Source: Paramecium octaurelia
Lineage: Eukaryota > Ciliophora > Oligohymenophorea > Peniculida > Parameciidae
Length of the DNA: 64,000 bases
Reading direction: 5' to 3'
NCBI GenBank assembly: GCA_905182995.1
Contig: CAJJDP010000023.1
Location: 37,474 to 101,473 of the forward strand
Shown: in pieces, positions 40,279 to 52,257 of the stretch
Layout: every line of letters starts with the position of its first letter
Position numbering within the stretch: position 1 is the first letter of the stretch
Made by a program: the position numbers and the translations under genes
The notes under the pieces: generated by a model
Told to the model about the DNA's origin: nothing
Databases searched by the model: none
Seen by the model: the letters and a program-made list of their open reading frames with translations, nothing else

Positions 40279-40486
40279 ATAATTATTTTCTGCAGAAATA
40301 TTTAGTGTCAATAATCTTATCCATTTGAACACGTTACAACAAAGTCAAATAAAAAAAAACGAATCCTCATTTCCCAATACGAAATTAGAATAAACCTCAT
40401 TTGCCCTTTAATCCTAAAGAGATTATGTTAAATAAAACTAAAACCCAGAGAAGGCACAATTAAATTATGAACAAAAACATGTTTGA
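40279..40486 (+). other. Frameshifted C-terminal tail of the giant membrane protein
   Basis: Immediately after the stop, the +1 frame is open from 40271 to TGA 40484-40486 with convincing composition (QLFSAEIFSVNNLIHLNTL, QSQRDYVKQNQNPEKAQLNY). Skipping one A in the run at 40264-40268 fuses it to the main frame and adds about 70 residues. No 20-36 nt intron of suitable length exists. Either the assembly has an extra A or the gene carries a recent truncating indel. Confidence 0.6.
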
Positions 40487-41466
40487 TGTAAAATATATTC
40501 ACAAATATTATATAGAAATATACTTCTTATATGTAATTAATTATCTCATCTAATTTATTCAATATTATTTTCATATATATCCTTCATGTTCTCTTTTTGG
40601 GATTTATTAAATATTTCGTTTTGTGTTGTAATTTATTTACTTCTCTTTTTATACTTATTGGAATGTAACTTGATAATAATAATATATTTTGTTCAATGAA
40701 ATTAATTTTCAATTTCTTCATCAACCCTCAAAAAATTTTTGTAGGAAAAATTAAGCTGGCAGGCTGATATGTATCTTCAAATTCTAGATAAGTAAATTCA
40801 AAGATAAATTCCAATAATATCTGCTGTATTCTTTAATTAATTAACAACATTTTCCTGCTTAATTAAAAGAAATTCTTATAATTTTCAAAATAAATCCTCT
40901 CCTAAAAATGTTCTTTAAAAAACATTTTCTTATAAATAAATTTCAATATTAACAAATACATCACGAGCTCATTAGAATGGAGTATAAGCATAAATGATCA
41001 ACTATGAAAGTTAAACTTTAATATAGTACACTAATAAGAGGACCCAAAAATTATGACTTAAAGCAGCCCTTCAAAATGATATAAACAGAACCGTCACCTA
41101 TTGAGAATAAACGTCATATTAAAAGTAATATATTTGTCAATACTCCTCTAAAGAATTTGCATTTCAAAATCTAGATCTTATTTTAAGTACCTACTCAAAC
41201 CTATTGCAAAAAACTTTTAAATAGGGTTTCTAAATGACTTTCAATTTTTTGATCTACAATAAATTACTCAATCTTATATATTATTTATCCCAATATTAGG
41301 TTCCTATTATTTAATTATTTTTGTATAAGTTAAAGAAGGGCATAACATGAGTTGAATTAGCTTACTCTCTACTTGTTTAAAACACTTTTTGAAAAGATAA
41401 ATGAATTTTTAGTTCTTAAATCATCAATAATTTAATTAGATTTATCTTTTTATAAATGAATATTGT
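40487..41466. other. Convergent intergenic region
   Basis: About 1 kb between the 3' ends of converging genes. It is very AT-rich with no convincing frame on either strand. I see nothing in it. Confidence 0.5.
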
Positions 41467-44400
41467 TCATTAATCATATTAAATCTCATAGACTTTGAAT
41501 TTGGGCTTTGGTTGTCCAATCCATGTCACTAAATAATTTCCATTCCTAGAGATATTAAAAACTTTTGTATTTTATTTGCAAAATATAGAATTCTTTAATT
41601 ATAGGCTAAATTGTGTAATAAAAAATATCTTTTAAGGATTTTTAATAATGAATAATTACCTCATTTAATTGTAAACCAATTCAAAAGGGCTATTACAAAT
41701 ATTCTAGAGGCTGTTAATCTCAAAACCTTAGTTCTCGCTTTAAAAATGTTCATTATTGTTTTTGATGTATTCTTATATTTTTCCTTTAGATGAAAAAGTA
41801 ATTATTTTATCATCAGATTAAAAAAAAGCACTTAAAATCCTCTTGCCTTAAGCTTCAATAGACTATTTGAATTTCCATAATCCTCTCTGCTCTTTTGTCC
41901 AAATTATAATTTGGTCGCCTTCATCACATGATACCATAGTATCATACTATTTACTTAAGCCTACACAATTTACTTATTTATTGTGTTTTCTTAAATTTTA
42001 TATCTCTTAAACTATATTTTCTTGCTTAATTATTTTGCAGACCCCTATTGATCCTGTTGATCGACAACAAATCAATTCGTCCTCTGCCTCATTCATAATT
42101 AGACATGTAATCTTGCTTGAATTTAATTTTTTTGTTAATTTCTGCTACCAACTTTAATTGTCCTCTCTTAAGTTCCAACATATTAAAAAAGAGTCATCAC
42201 TTTCAGATACTAAATAATTACGCTTGTTGCTTACAACTAAACTTCTTATATCTTGCTCATGTCCTCTAAGTACAATATTATTATCGATAATCTTATCCTA
42301 TTGGAAATCCCATACTTTTAAATTTTAACCTTGGCTAGCAATTACTTTAGAATTATCAAAATTAAAAGTTAAAGCTTAACATAATTCTTGTTATTCACAT
42401 TCATATAATAATTTATGATTAATCTCTTGATACATTGGAGGGATATCTAAGCTTTCATTCAACTTCTAAATTAGATTTTAGAATTTTTAGTTTTCCTATT
42501 TAAGTTTCATTTAAAGCTATTTAACAAATTAAGTCCTTTTCTTTTGCATTTCTTGTATTTCCAATTCAATCAAGTAATTCTCATCTACATTCATATAATC
42601 AACCTCTTATAATAGACTAAAATTGTTTGGTTATTCTTTTAAATTCTTCACTATTTCTTCATCCTTACTGAGATCTAATGTTAATTGATGAAAGAAAGGT
42701 TTGAAATTATCGATTGCTTTTTTTACATTTACAATTATTGATTAATAATAGTCTAATTATGATAAAGAAGTCTCATTTTAGTCTCTAACTTTCACTTTTC
42801 TCTTCTAAATTTATTCCTTTACAAACTCCAATTTTTCACAAACGATTTTATCCTTTTCATTTAGACATTGTTCGCATCCGAATTTGTCTTAACCTTTCAA
42901 CTATTCATCGCAAAATACATAAATTGCTTATACTTTATGCTTTAAGCATTTGATCTCTTTTTCTATCATTTAAATTTATCGTTTATCGAAACCAATATTT
43001 TAGACATTAGATATATGAGATAAAACAGGGGATGCAATGAATCTATTTTCATTTGTTTCAATTTGCAGATTTTTTATGGATTCTTAAAATTAAATAGAAT
43101 CTTAAGTAAGTTATTGTTAATAAGATTCGTCATTTTTATAAAATTATTCAACTTGTATTGCTATCATATTCTATTTTTGGTTGATTATAGTTTGTTGTAG
43201 CAATTTATTTTGTTCTTCATCTTGGACTTAATTGATTTAAAAATCGCCTAATTGTTTCCAATCCTTTTCAATCTCATTAATGCATTATTCGTTTTTCTTT
43301 CTAAGTAATTTAAGATCCTCTAAATTCAAGCAAGTGCTATTTTCTTATTTCCTTTCTGGTATCAGCAATTAAGAAATATTTCCAATAGAATTAAACTTCT
43401 AACTCTCACTCATTTGCACTATCAATTACTTGGATCCTTTTATTCCTTGCCTAAATATTCTAGCAAACCCTAATTCTTCTAATCTACTACTTTAAGGTAA
43501 AAATGACATGATCACATGTATCCTTCCATTCCGTTCTAACTGTGCATTTATTTTAGTAGTTATTTATAAAATCGTTTGATATGTTGTAAGTATTTTAGTA
43601 TTAAGCCCAATTTCAATTTCAGAGATTTTATCATTTTCTGTATATTTGATGACTTTTTAAGATTTAGATATTTCTCTATCTATTTTATTCATTTCCCCTT
43701 CATCTTATGCAATGATCAACACAGCTCTATTATTTAATTTTTCTTGAGCTGCTTTAGTAATACTCTTAAGCCAGGCATGTTCAGATTCCATTGTTAATCC
43801 TTGTACTTCATCTATGGGATTTTGAGAATGAGCAGAAATTAATACACAGTCAAGATTGTACTTCTTTGCTAAAAAAGTTTACTCTTCTGATCCTAAATAT
43901 CCTGTTAATCCCAACAACCTTTCTTAATATAATAAAATATTTTATTAAAACTTAGTTTTAATTTGAATATCTTAATCCATTGAAATGCCCACAGCTAATA
44001 AAGAATCTATCTCATCATTCAAAATAATATAGCATTACACTCCATATCCATGACTCTTTTAATGGCTCAAAACATCTCCATAAATTACTTAATTTTAATA
44101 GCAAGAGCTCACTTATTCAGAATGCTCAATTTAGTCATTGATATTATAGGAAACCGAAACTTTACATAAATTATAAAATTATGTTGATTTTTTGGATTTT
44201 TGAGTAGCCAAAGAATTTGAGCTGATTATGATATGGACATTCTTTAGCTTTTTCTTTACTAATAGTATTGCTAGGAGGACTGTAATTAAAGTTTTCCCTT
44301 CTCCAGGAGAAATTTCTGCTATTCTTCCTTTCGATCCATGGTCAAATAGTTCTAGGACAACTAATAATTAAGAAGGCTGAAGAACTTATTGAAATTGTTT

Positions 44401-44841
44401 TTTAACCAACTTACAGAGAAGGATTGTGTCTTCAAGCTCAATAGAGGAAGATGAAGAGAAATTCTATGCTTCATTAAATTACTCATCTTGTGATAGATTT
44501 AAATAAGTCTTTTTAATCAAGTCGATTGAATTTTCATTTTTACTTGTTTTCAGAGATTCCAACTTGTTTAAACAGACATCATAAGTTCTCTTCTATTGGT
44601 CTTTATCTTAATTCTCTAGGACATCGGTTAACTCTAAAAATTCTCCATAATTGTTAAACCCAATTCCTAAGGCATATGAAATAATTGAAGAGAGGTGTTG
44701 ATTTTCTTCAATGTACTAAATAATCCATTGTGATTCATCCTAATTGATTTTTTTTTCTTTTGTCAAATTTTTCACAAAATTAATTTGCTCTATTTATGTT
44801 AAAACTTTGTTTTACTCCTTTTGTAAGAAATTTTACTGCAT
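41467..44841 (-). CDS. SecA-like ATPase fused to zinc motif, coiled coil and WD40 repeats
   Basis: Intronless, 1124 residues, one frame free of TGA. Residues 170-184 read GRIAEISPGEGKTL, the SecA Walker A context. Walker B is NDEIDS at 275-280. TGYLGSEEQTFLAKKYNLD (about 312) matches the segment after SecA's crosslinking domain. GRIHVI...RIFRQGIKGSKQ (to 472) matches the C-terminal HV...R-x-x-RQG motif. Only about 30 residues separate Walker B from LTG, so the preprotein-crosslinking domain seems missing, and the GRGTD motif is not visible. Next come a coiled coil, a B-box-like C632-x2-H635...C656-x2-C659, more coiled coil and WD40 blades from about 770 to the end (NGNYLVTW). Bacterial SecA drives export; this cytosolic ciliate version must do something else, perhaps moving or unfolding a bound partner. 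Confidence 0.88.
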
Positions 44842-44956
44842 ATCTGCTTATGATAAATAATTGAGTTTTTTGTTAATTATTAATTTATACCAAAATAAAT
44901 GATAGAATTTGTTGTTACTATAAATTTTGTCTTTGATATGATTATAAATTATAATC

Positions 44957-46047
44957 TCATGATAATTTAGGAAATTCCTACTCATTATTAACATCCACCT
45001 TCTGTTATTGTTACTTGACTTCTTTGTTTGCAGCACCCTTTTGAACAAACTCAGTATCAGGTGCATTTTCATAAAACGATCTTCTGTCTTTAATCAATTC
45101 AAGAGTAGAATCAATTTAAGCTGAAGAAAATGGAACGGCCACTTTAATCTGATCGAAATATTGGAAAGTTGTTAAATCATGTTACAGGAAATATTCCTAA
45201 ATAATAAAATCATTATAATTACTCCTTCCTTCTTTTCAAACTTTGTGAAGTAAGCAATCAAACTATCACACAACTCTAAAATAATTAATACAATAGTTTA
45301 CTTATTAGGTGTTCTCTTACTGTTTCATTGATTCCTTCGTAACCTGACTACTCATATATTTGATCCTCTTCATCTTCAATCTCTTGAGAATTATTAAGGT
45401 CATTGTCAATTTTAATTCTATTGAAATGTTTTTCAATCTTCTTGTTATGCTTCTCCTCCGTCTTTCTGATCTTTTCAATCTTTTACAGGATGTAATCTCT
45501 GTGTTTTTATAAAATTTCTTAATCCTCAAATTGATCCTTCATTTTAATATAAGCTTAGATAAGGATCAAAACTCTTTAAGAAATTCCAAATTAGAAGTGG
45601 ATCTTCTCTCTTTCTTCTTTAATTTATAATTTAAAATCTTTTTGATCTTATGTTATGTTCAATTTTGTTTGATTCAATTCTATTTTTTTTTGACTGTATT
45701 TGGAGTAAAATTCAGAGAATTTTGCTATCATTTCTTTCAGGGCATGCAGTTTCTAAGCAGCAAATTCATAGTCATTGTGAAGTAGTTTAATATTGCCTAA
45801 ACCCATTTGAATTTAAGACACTGAAGCTTCATAGAACATCGAATCTACTTCTTGCTAATGAAATTGATGTAATATTTACTAAGGACTGTTCAAATTGATC
45901 AATTTCCTTTTGTATGGCAGCCATCCATTACTTGTTTTTTAGGTGATAAAGAGTCTAGTTTGGATGAATTTCAGGATGTGCCAATGCTGGTTTTGAGGAT
46001 TTCGTTTGCTTTTGACTTTACTTTGAAGGTTGGTTAATATGATTCAT
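44957..46047 (-). CDS. Coiled-coil protein of unknown function
   Basis: Model: complement(join(44957..45196, 45223..45275, 45302..45854, 45880..46047)), 337 residues. The three introns are 26, 26 and 25 nt, all GTAA...TTAG. The N-terminus is basic and Gln/Ser-rich. About 50-240 is strongly helical coiled coil (KQWMAAIQKEIDQFEQSL, LHALKEMIAKFSEFYSKY). The C-terminal domain contains AVPFSSAQIDSTLELIKD and a disordered Lys/Gln tail ending EQEFPKLS. Its end lies 115 bp upstream of the SecA-like gene on the same strand, but shared function cannot be argued from that in a ciliate. I do not recognise the family; the EFPxL-type tail recalls RNA-binding or ribosome-associated proteins, only weakly. 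Confidence 0.85.
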
Positions 46048-46059
46048 AAATAAATTATT

Positions 46060-46460
46060 AGATATGTAAATGACAATCAACGCATTATTATATTGAATTT
46101 ATTAATCTTTTATTTTATAATGTCTGTCCAATCAATTTCAATTTATATTGCTTTGCAATTCTCAAAATTCTGTTGTTACATCTGATAACATCTAATTATA
46201 ATTTGAATCTATAAATGATGTTTAATCGAGACAATTAATATGCCTCTCTTAAAGTTGCAGCAAATAAATTATATATTTATTTGCAGTGACTTATAGAGCT
46301 CTCATTTAATCATTTTCCTTAAATTTGAATTTAGAATGTCGTCTTTTCAGAACCCCTTGTTGTTTTAACATTCACTCTAAAAGAATCTCTTAGTGAATTT
46401 ATTCAAATTTACTATTGTTCACCAAAAATCAGCAAAAATTTCAATTCTTGCCATTCTATA
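46060..46460 (-). pseudogene. Unresolved small coding fragment
   Basis: Two adjoining minus-strand frames look protein-like: one with QGVLKRRHSKFKFKENDQM, the next with EAYQLSRLNIIYRFKLQL and RILRIAKQYKLKLIGQTL. They are out of register and I could find no 20-35 nt intron that links them. The second frame runs into the next gene without a stop. It is either a small gene whose exons I could not solve or a relic. The 833-bp gap between the flanking genes holds nothing else visible. Confidence 0.3.
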
Positions 46461-46880
46461 AAATAACTGCTTTACTTTCCTTATTAATCAATTTGCCTAT
46501 AGATTAGCGATATTTCATTTTGAATTATCCGTTTCAATTTGATAAAGTTTGAACATAATTATTATATATTTTATTAAATTATTGTAAAAACCCAATTTAT
46601 AAAATAAGTTGAATATTCTTGTAGGCATCACCAATAAAGTGGAAACACTATATTCGCAAATTTAATCACAAAGATAATTCACATATTAAATCAAATGTTT
46701 CGAAACAATTAAAAATGACTTTCAATATTAACTCGTTTATTCTTTATGAAGTAAAGTAAAATAATAATTAAATAAAGAATTAGAAGCTAATATGGGAGTC
46801 TAGTATATTTTCAATTTCATAGATAATTATGATTATTATAGAATTGAGATGATATAAAACTCAATCTTCTGATATAGAGT

Positions 46881-47732
46881 TCAATTAAACCCTAGAAACA
46901 ACAAGATTAATCCATATGATAAAATTAATAACATCTATTTTTTACAAATTTCGCATTTTTCGCTATCTGGATTCCAAGCATATGAATAAAGAGTGTATGA
47001 CAAGCACTAATTTTATTTTAAATTATCTATATTTAAATTAGTACATTAGTTTTCTTTCCAAGTACACAATGTAATATTTTTAGAATCAAAGGAGTAATAA
47101 TATTAGCAACCCTCTTCTGATAATTTAGAACAATCCAAAGATTTACATGTACCGTCCCAATAACAAGTACTCTTATCGCAAGTACTTTTTAAGCTATAAT
47201 CAGCACAATTATTTATTTGTTTTGTTTCGCAAGTTTTTTTTTCCAAATTTCTGACACATATTTCATCATTATCAGTTACAAGCCATTTGCAGCTTTCATA
47301 AGGAATTTTATGGCAATTGACAACACTCTTTGCAGAATCATTACTTCTGTCCATACATTTGACAGTTTTAGATCTAGGATCTAATGAATCAAGATCAACC
47401 TAGCAGTTTATTAAATCATAACATCTATCCCCCCAAGAAGATGAAAAACTAAAATCAGAACAAGCTTTGAAATCTTCGCATTTAGCAGTTTTGTAATTCC
47501 AAACGCAATTAAATGGATCTGGAACGGCTTGGCAATCACCTTTAGAAAATTCTTTGCATTCTTTATTTTAGCATACATCATTTACAAAATCCCAATTACA
47601 AAAATCTTGAATACAATCTAAGGGCGTTTTTAAGTTTTCACAGGAGCATTAATAAAATTCAGAAATTTTCAAAGTAGTGATTGACTACCCATTAACTAAT
47701 AATAGAAATCCAATTAAATAGTAGTAGATCAT
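46881..47732 (-). CDS. Short Cys-rich surface-antigen-like protein
   Basis: Intronless, 283 residues, stop at TGA 46883-46881. The N-terminal signal peptide is MIYYYLIGFLLLVNGQ. About 30-260 is packed with Cys in the Paramecium surface-antigen style (DCIQDFCNWD, NCVWNYKTAKCEDF, STCYWDGTCKSLDC). The C-terminus is TLYSYAWNPDSEKCEIC followed by a hydrophobic end (LLILSYGLILLFLGFN), suited to a GPI-anchor signal or a TM helix. This ending parallels SVYTHTWNSNTNQCEAC plus hydrophobic tail in the large antigen at 55151-62578. It looks like a miniature member of the same family, about a ninth of the size, with intact ends rather than a truncation. Confidence 0.88.
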
Positions 47733-48217
47733 AAAGTTATTTTTGGTTTGATTAAGAAAAATTATAACCAAAAATATTATATGAATAAAATATTAATAGT
47801 CTTAATGATAAAAAATATTCTATTTGATTTTGGACTATAGAGAATCTAATTTCCGATTATTTTCATTTTAATATAAACTGAGATTAGGAAAAATAATAGA
47901 AATTACAATTTTTTAATTTCAATTTGAAACATTTTCATATAAACTTCAAATTTACCTTTAAAATAGCTATGATTTATTACTTATATTAAAGAATATCCTT
48001 AATATAGGGAATAAGAGAGGGAAGGAATAATTTTAGGCAGCCATTGCAATTTAAAATGATAATTTAAATTATGTATTTGAATTGAAATTTCCCTTTACTC
48101 ATTCAATAATCGAGTTATTTTAATCAATTATTAATGATGATTAAAGGTAAAAAAATAAAATTCAATTAAAATCTATCAATCTGCTATAAAAAAAATTAAA
48201 TACATATTATACTTCAC
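47733..48217. other. Intergenic region
   Basis: About 485 bp between tandem minus-strand genes. It is AT-rich, with no frame or motif recognised. Confidence 0.5.
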
Positions 48218-51200
48218 TCATAAATGATACTTCCTAACTTGTATCTCTTTTTATTTTTCATCCCAAGTAATTAAATATTCACCATCATTACTTAATGTAC
48301 CATACAGCCTTTTGCAATTAAAATCAATAGAAAAATCCAGGGTTAATTCTGAATTAGGATTAACACTTATAAAATTCAAATTTGATCCATTTTTACTTAC
48401 TAACAACTATTTTTATTTAATGAATTATTAAGGAAAAAGAGATTCACAATCCTCTCCATTTAAAACTTACACTTCTTTGGTCTTAGTGTATTATCCATTA
48501 TTCAAAACATATATATCTAATTTATTAAGATTTCTTGGTTAGAAACAAAATGCACCATTATTTATGAAACATATTCTCAATCCAAAGTCGTCATTCGTAA
48601 TTGTTTGACAAACACTCCAAATATCATTTTCCAATTTAATCACCAATATTTTATTATCCCTCCCTGTTGAAACTAATATATTTGAAGATTCATTTAGACT
48701 TAAGCCATAAACAGTATTGGTATGATCTTTAATAACTTGTTTACGCATCCATTATTTATCTAGTCCCCAGAATATAATAGTATTATCTGCACTTCCAGAT
48801 ATTATAAGATCTTCTTTTCTTGAGTATATCAGACAAAATATACTACTTGTATGCAAATCTAAATTTTATTAGCAGGTCCATTAAAGAGTTCTGGTTTTTC
48901 TTTCCCAAATTTTAATAGATTAATCATAACTCCCAGAAAGAAAAGAATTAGATTTTTTAAAAAAAGTTAAACAATAAACATCGCCTGTATGTTAATTATG
49001 GATTGTTTGAATAATTATTAATTATCCATTATTCAATTAGAATATCAATATTCTCTTCCTACATGCAGCAATTACTAGTGAGGAATCTTTATTAATTGAA
49101 AGTGCATAACAAATCTCAACTTGTTTAATTGAGCATTATTACAATAGCTAATATTTAACAACCTTTTTTTATTCTTAACTTTGAATTACTTATTATTGTC
49201 TTACTTATTATGTTAGTACTTATTATTTTAGTACTGATTATGTTTCTCTCCTACTAATTTCAGCTTTCTCTTCATTTTTGTTAATTATTTCTTATTCCAA
49301 TATTTAACCACCAGATTTCAATTTTCTTAAAATACCTTAACAATTTTAGATGAAACAATTCAAATTAATAATCTAAATTTCCTCCAAGCTTTTCAAGTCC
49401 TCTTTTAATTAATCATCGAATTATTCTATATAATTTGGTTAACTAAGTATGTTTACAATTATGGTCATCCCTTCGAAGTTTTCAGCTGACCATGTTTCTT
49501 AAGTTTTTTTTTTTTTTTATTTAATATACTATAAGTAGTTGTTGAATTCCTCGTTCTACTCTCTTTTGTACTTTTAAATTAATTATGAGATTGTATTTTC
49601 TAAATCTTCTAGTGATTTATTTTAGGCTTCTTATTATTGAATAATCTATTCAATTTTCATATCAAAGTTATTTACTAGATTTTAATAGTATATTGACTTT
49701 AACTCAAGAACTCTTTCAATTCTTATAAATTTGATTTAATGTTGTTCCACACAGGACAAGCAAACCAATCTATTTTGTACTGTACTCTTCTCATTTAAGT
49801 CTGCCATAACAATGCTGCTTCTATGTGTTTGACATTATAAATTGTAAATATCTTTTTTTTCAAAATTCGATTAGTCTAACTTTGGCTGTACGATATTTTA
49901 ATCCTAACTTAATTTATTTATTTTTNATTAAGATTTCTTGGTTAGAAACAAAATGCACCATTATTTATGAAACATATTCTCAATCCAAAGTCGTCATTCG
50001 TAATTGTTTGACAAACACTCCAAATATCATTTTCCAATTTAATCACCAATATTTTATTATCCCTCCCTGTTGAAACTAATATATTTGAAGATTCATTTAG
50101 ACTTAAGCCATAAACAGTATTGGTATGATCTTTAATAACTTGTTTACGCATCCATTATTTATCTAGTCCCCAGAATATAATAGTATTATCTGCACTTCCA
50201 GATATTATAAGATCTTCTTTTCTTGAGTATATCAGACAAAATATACTACTTGTATGCAAATCTAAATTTTATTAGCAGGTCCATTAAAGAGTTCTGGTTT
50301 TTCTTTCCCAAATTTTAATAGATTAATCATAACTCCCAGAAAGAAAAGAATTAGATTTTTTAAAAAAAGTTAAACAATAAACATCGCCTGTATGTTAATT
50401 ATGGATTGTTTGAATAATTATTAATTATCCATTATTCAATTAGAATATCAATATTCTCTTCCTACATGCAGCAATTACTAGTGAGGAATCTTTATTAATT
50501 GAAAGTGCATAACAAATCTCAACTTGTTTAATTGAGCATTATTACAATAGCTAATATTTAACAACCTTTTTTTATTCTTAACTTTGAATTACTTATTATT
50601 GTCTTACTTATTATGTTAGTACTTATTATTTTAGTACTGATTATGTTTCTCTCCTACTAATTTCAGCTTTCTCTTCATTTTTGTTAATTATTTCTTATTC
50701 CAATATTTAACCACCAGATTTCAATTTTCTTAAAATACCTTAACAATTTTAGATGAAACAATTCAAATTAATAATCTAAATTTCCTCCAAGCTTTTCAAG
50801 TCCTCTTTTAATTAATCATCGAATTATTCTATATAATTTGGTTAACTAAGTATGTTTACAATTATGGTCATCCCTTCGAAGTTTTCAGCTGACCATGTTT
50901 CTTAAGTTTTTTTTTTTTTTTATTTAATATACTATAAGTAGTTGTTGAATTCCTCGTTCTACTCTCTTTTGTACTTTTAAATTAATTATGAGATTGTATT
51001 TTCTAAATCTTCTAGTGATTTATTTTAGGCTTCTTATTATTGAATAATCTATTCAATTTTCATATCAAAGTTATTTACTAGATTTTAATAGTATATTGAC
51101 TTTAACTCAAGAACTCTTTCAATTCTTATAAATTTGATTTAATGTTGTTCCACACAGGACAAGCAAACCAATCTATTTTGTACTGTACTCTTCTCATTTA

Positions 51201-51828
51201 AGTCTGCCATAACAATGCTGCTTCTATGTGTTTGACATTATAAATTGTAAATATCTTTTTTTTCAAAATTCGATTAGTCTAACTTTGGCTGTACGATATT
51301 TTAATCCTAACTTAATTTATTTATTTTTTCTTGTAATTTGTTCAAGAATTATTATGAGTTTAGTTTACTAAGGTTGGTCTAGAGACTCTTTTTTATTTCT
51401 GAAAGGTTAGGAGTATCCTTTAATAGTTCTTTACATGAACTACTAAATAATTGAGAGTCAGCCACAGAAAGTTTCTTTATTGTATTCGAAAACTTGGTCA
51501 TTTAGGTTTTGAATAACCCCCCGTATTGATCAATAGAATCTATGTATTTGTTAAACGAAATCTTAAATTATTATTCAAAAAATAAAAGGTCTTATTTTAT
51601 CTCTTCTAAAATTGACATGCTGTTTTAGTATTCTAGCTCTTTTTCCTCCTAGATTTCAGTTTTTTGTCTCCTTAATTCTTATTGCCTGTCCTCTATTAAT
51701 TTCAAATTATTGTCCATTTGAACTATGCAGATTTTACAAAGATTTCTTGAGTTTGATTTTGGATCAGGTTAATTTGGTCTCTAGAATATAATTGACTCAT
51801 TGTGAATTGGACATCTCAATCTCTCCAT
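48218..51828 (-). CDS. WD40 protein with two C-x2-H/C-x2-C modules and a Gln-rich linker
   Basis: After collapsing 49926-51328 the model is complement(join(48218..49925, 51329..51828)), one frame, 735 residues. Module 1 is C6-x2-H9-x21-C31-x2-C34. Module 2 (CQTH...LVCLSC) is C-x2-H-x20-C-x2-C. Coiled coils surround module 2. A 15-A run encodes a Lys tract and keeps frame only at that length. A linker of repeated QQV(L/I/R) units precedes the WD40 blades (SNSFLSGSYDQSIKIW, LIISGSADNTIIFW, LVSTGRDNKILVI), and the end is GEYLITWDE. It is a paralogue of 21571-23787, sharing motif order throughout. It is probably a zinc-binding scaffold of unknown partner. As assembled the gene is interrupted by N49926. 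Confidence 0.9.
48524..51328. repeat. Exact 1402-bp direct duplication around an N (assembly artefact)
   Basis: 48524-49925 is repeated as 49927-51328 with a single N at 49926 between them, offset 1403. Even the 15-nt T run is the same length in both. Collapsing the copies restores an unbroken WD40 frame. Same signature as at 17604 and 52257. Confidence 0.92.
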
Positions 51829-52070
51829 TGAAATATTATTTAAAATAAAATATAAAATTCCTATAATTTAAAAACATTTCTATTGCAATTACTTATACCT
51901 TTTCTTTCATATTGAATTACGAACCAAAATATTGAGCATCAACTAAAATAATTGAATTTATAGAATTTTATTTGAATGAAAGAAAATAATTTAAAATTTT
52001 TCTAATTAATAGCCCAAAATGAATGAATTTAGGTTATATTGTTTATAATCATCATCTACAAACATAAATT

Positions 52071-52256
52071 TCAATTTATTTAATATATTTTAAATGATTT
52101 AGTTTCTAAACTCCAAATCACTAAATAATTGCCATCATTGGTGATTGTTCCATAATTAAATCTTGAATGAATATTAATTGGATCTCCATACATTCTTAAA
52201 GTGTTTCCCTAATCACACTTTAGAATATATACAAAATTTTCATGCTTTTGAATTAA
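52071..52256 (-). pseudogene. Artefactual partial copy: C-terminus of the 53494-55038 WD40 gene
   Basis: Identical to 53494-53679, cut off at N52257. It encodes only the last blade, including DGNYLVIWS and TGA. It should not be counted as a gene. Confidence 0.85.
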
Positions 52257-52257
52257 N

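Noticed and set aside
43411-43413. ATG at the boundary between SecA-like and WD40 parts as the start of a separate gene
   Set aside because: The upstream 476 codons are in the same frame with no stop and no gap, and the SecA end motif runs directly into this Met.
44848-45072. Minus-strand frame MKMHLILSLFKRVLQ extending the SecA-like gene upstream
   Set aside because: It overlaps the last exon of the coiled-coil gene in another frame, where the composition and splice structure are far better. The SecA-like start was placed at ATG 44841.
45317-45529. Minus-strand Arg/Lys-rich frame of 70 codons
   Set aside because: It is out of frame within the large exon of the coiled-coil gene, whose own frame is supported by three consistent introns.
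49942-50151. Second apparent copy of a short WD40 frame (also at 48539-48748)
   Set aside because: Both are internal parts of the same WD40 gene. The duplicate is the assembly overlap around N49926.
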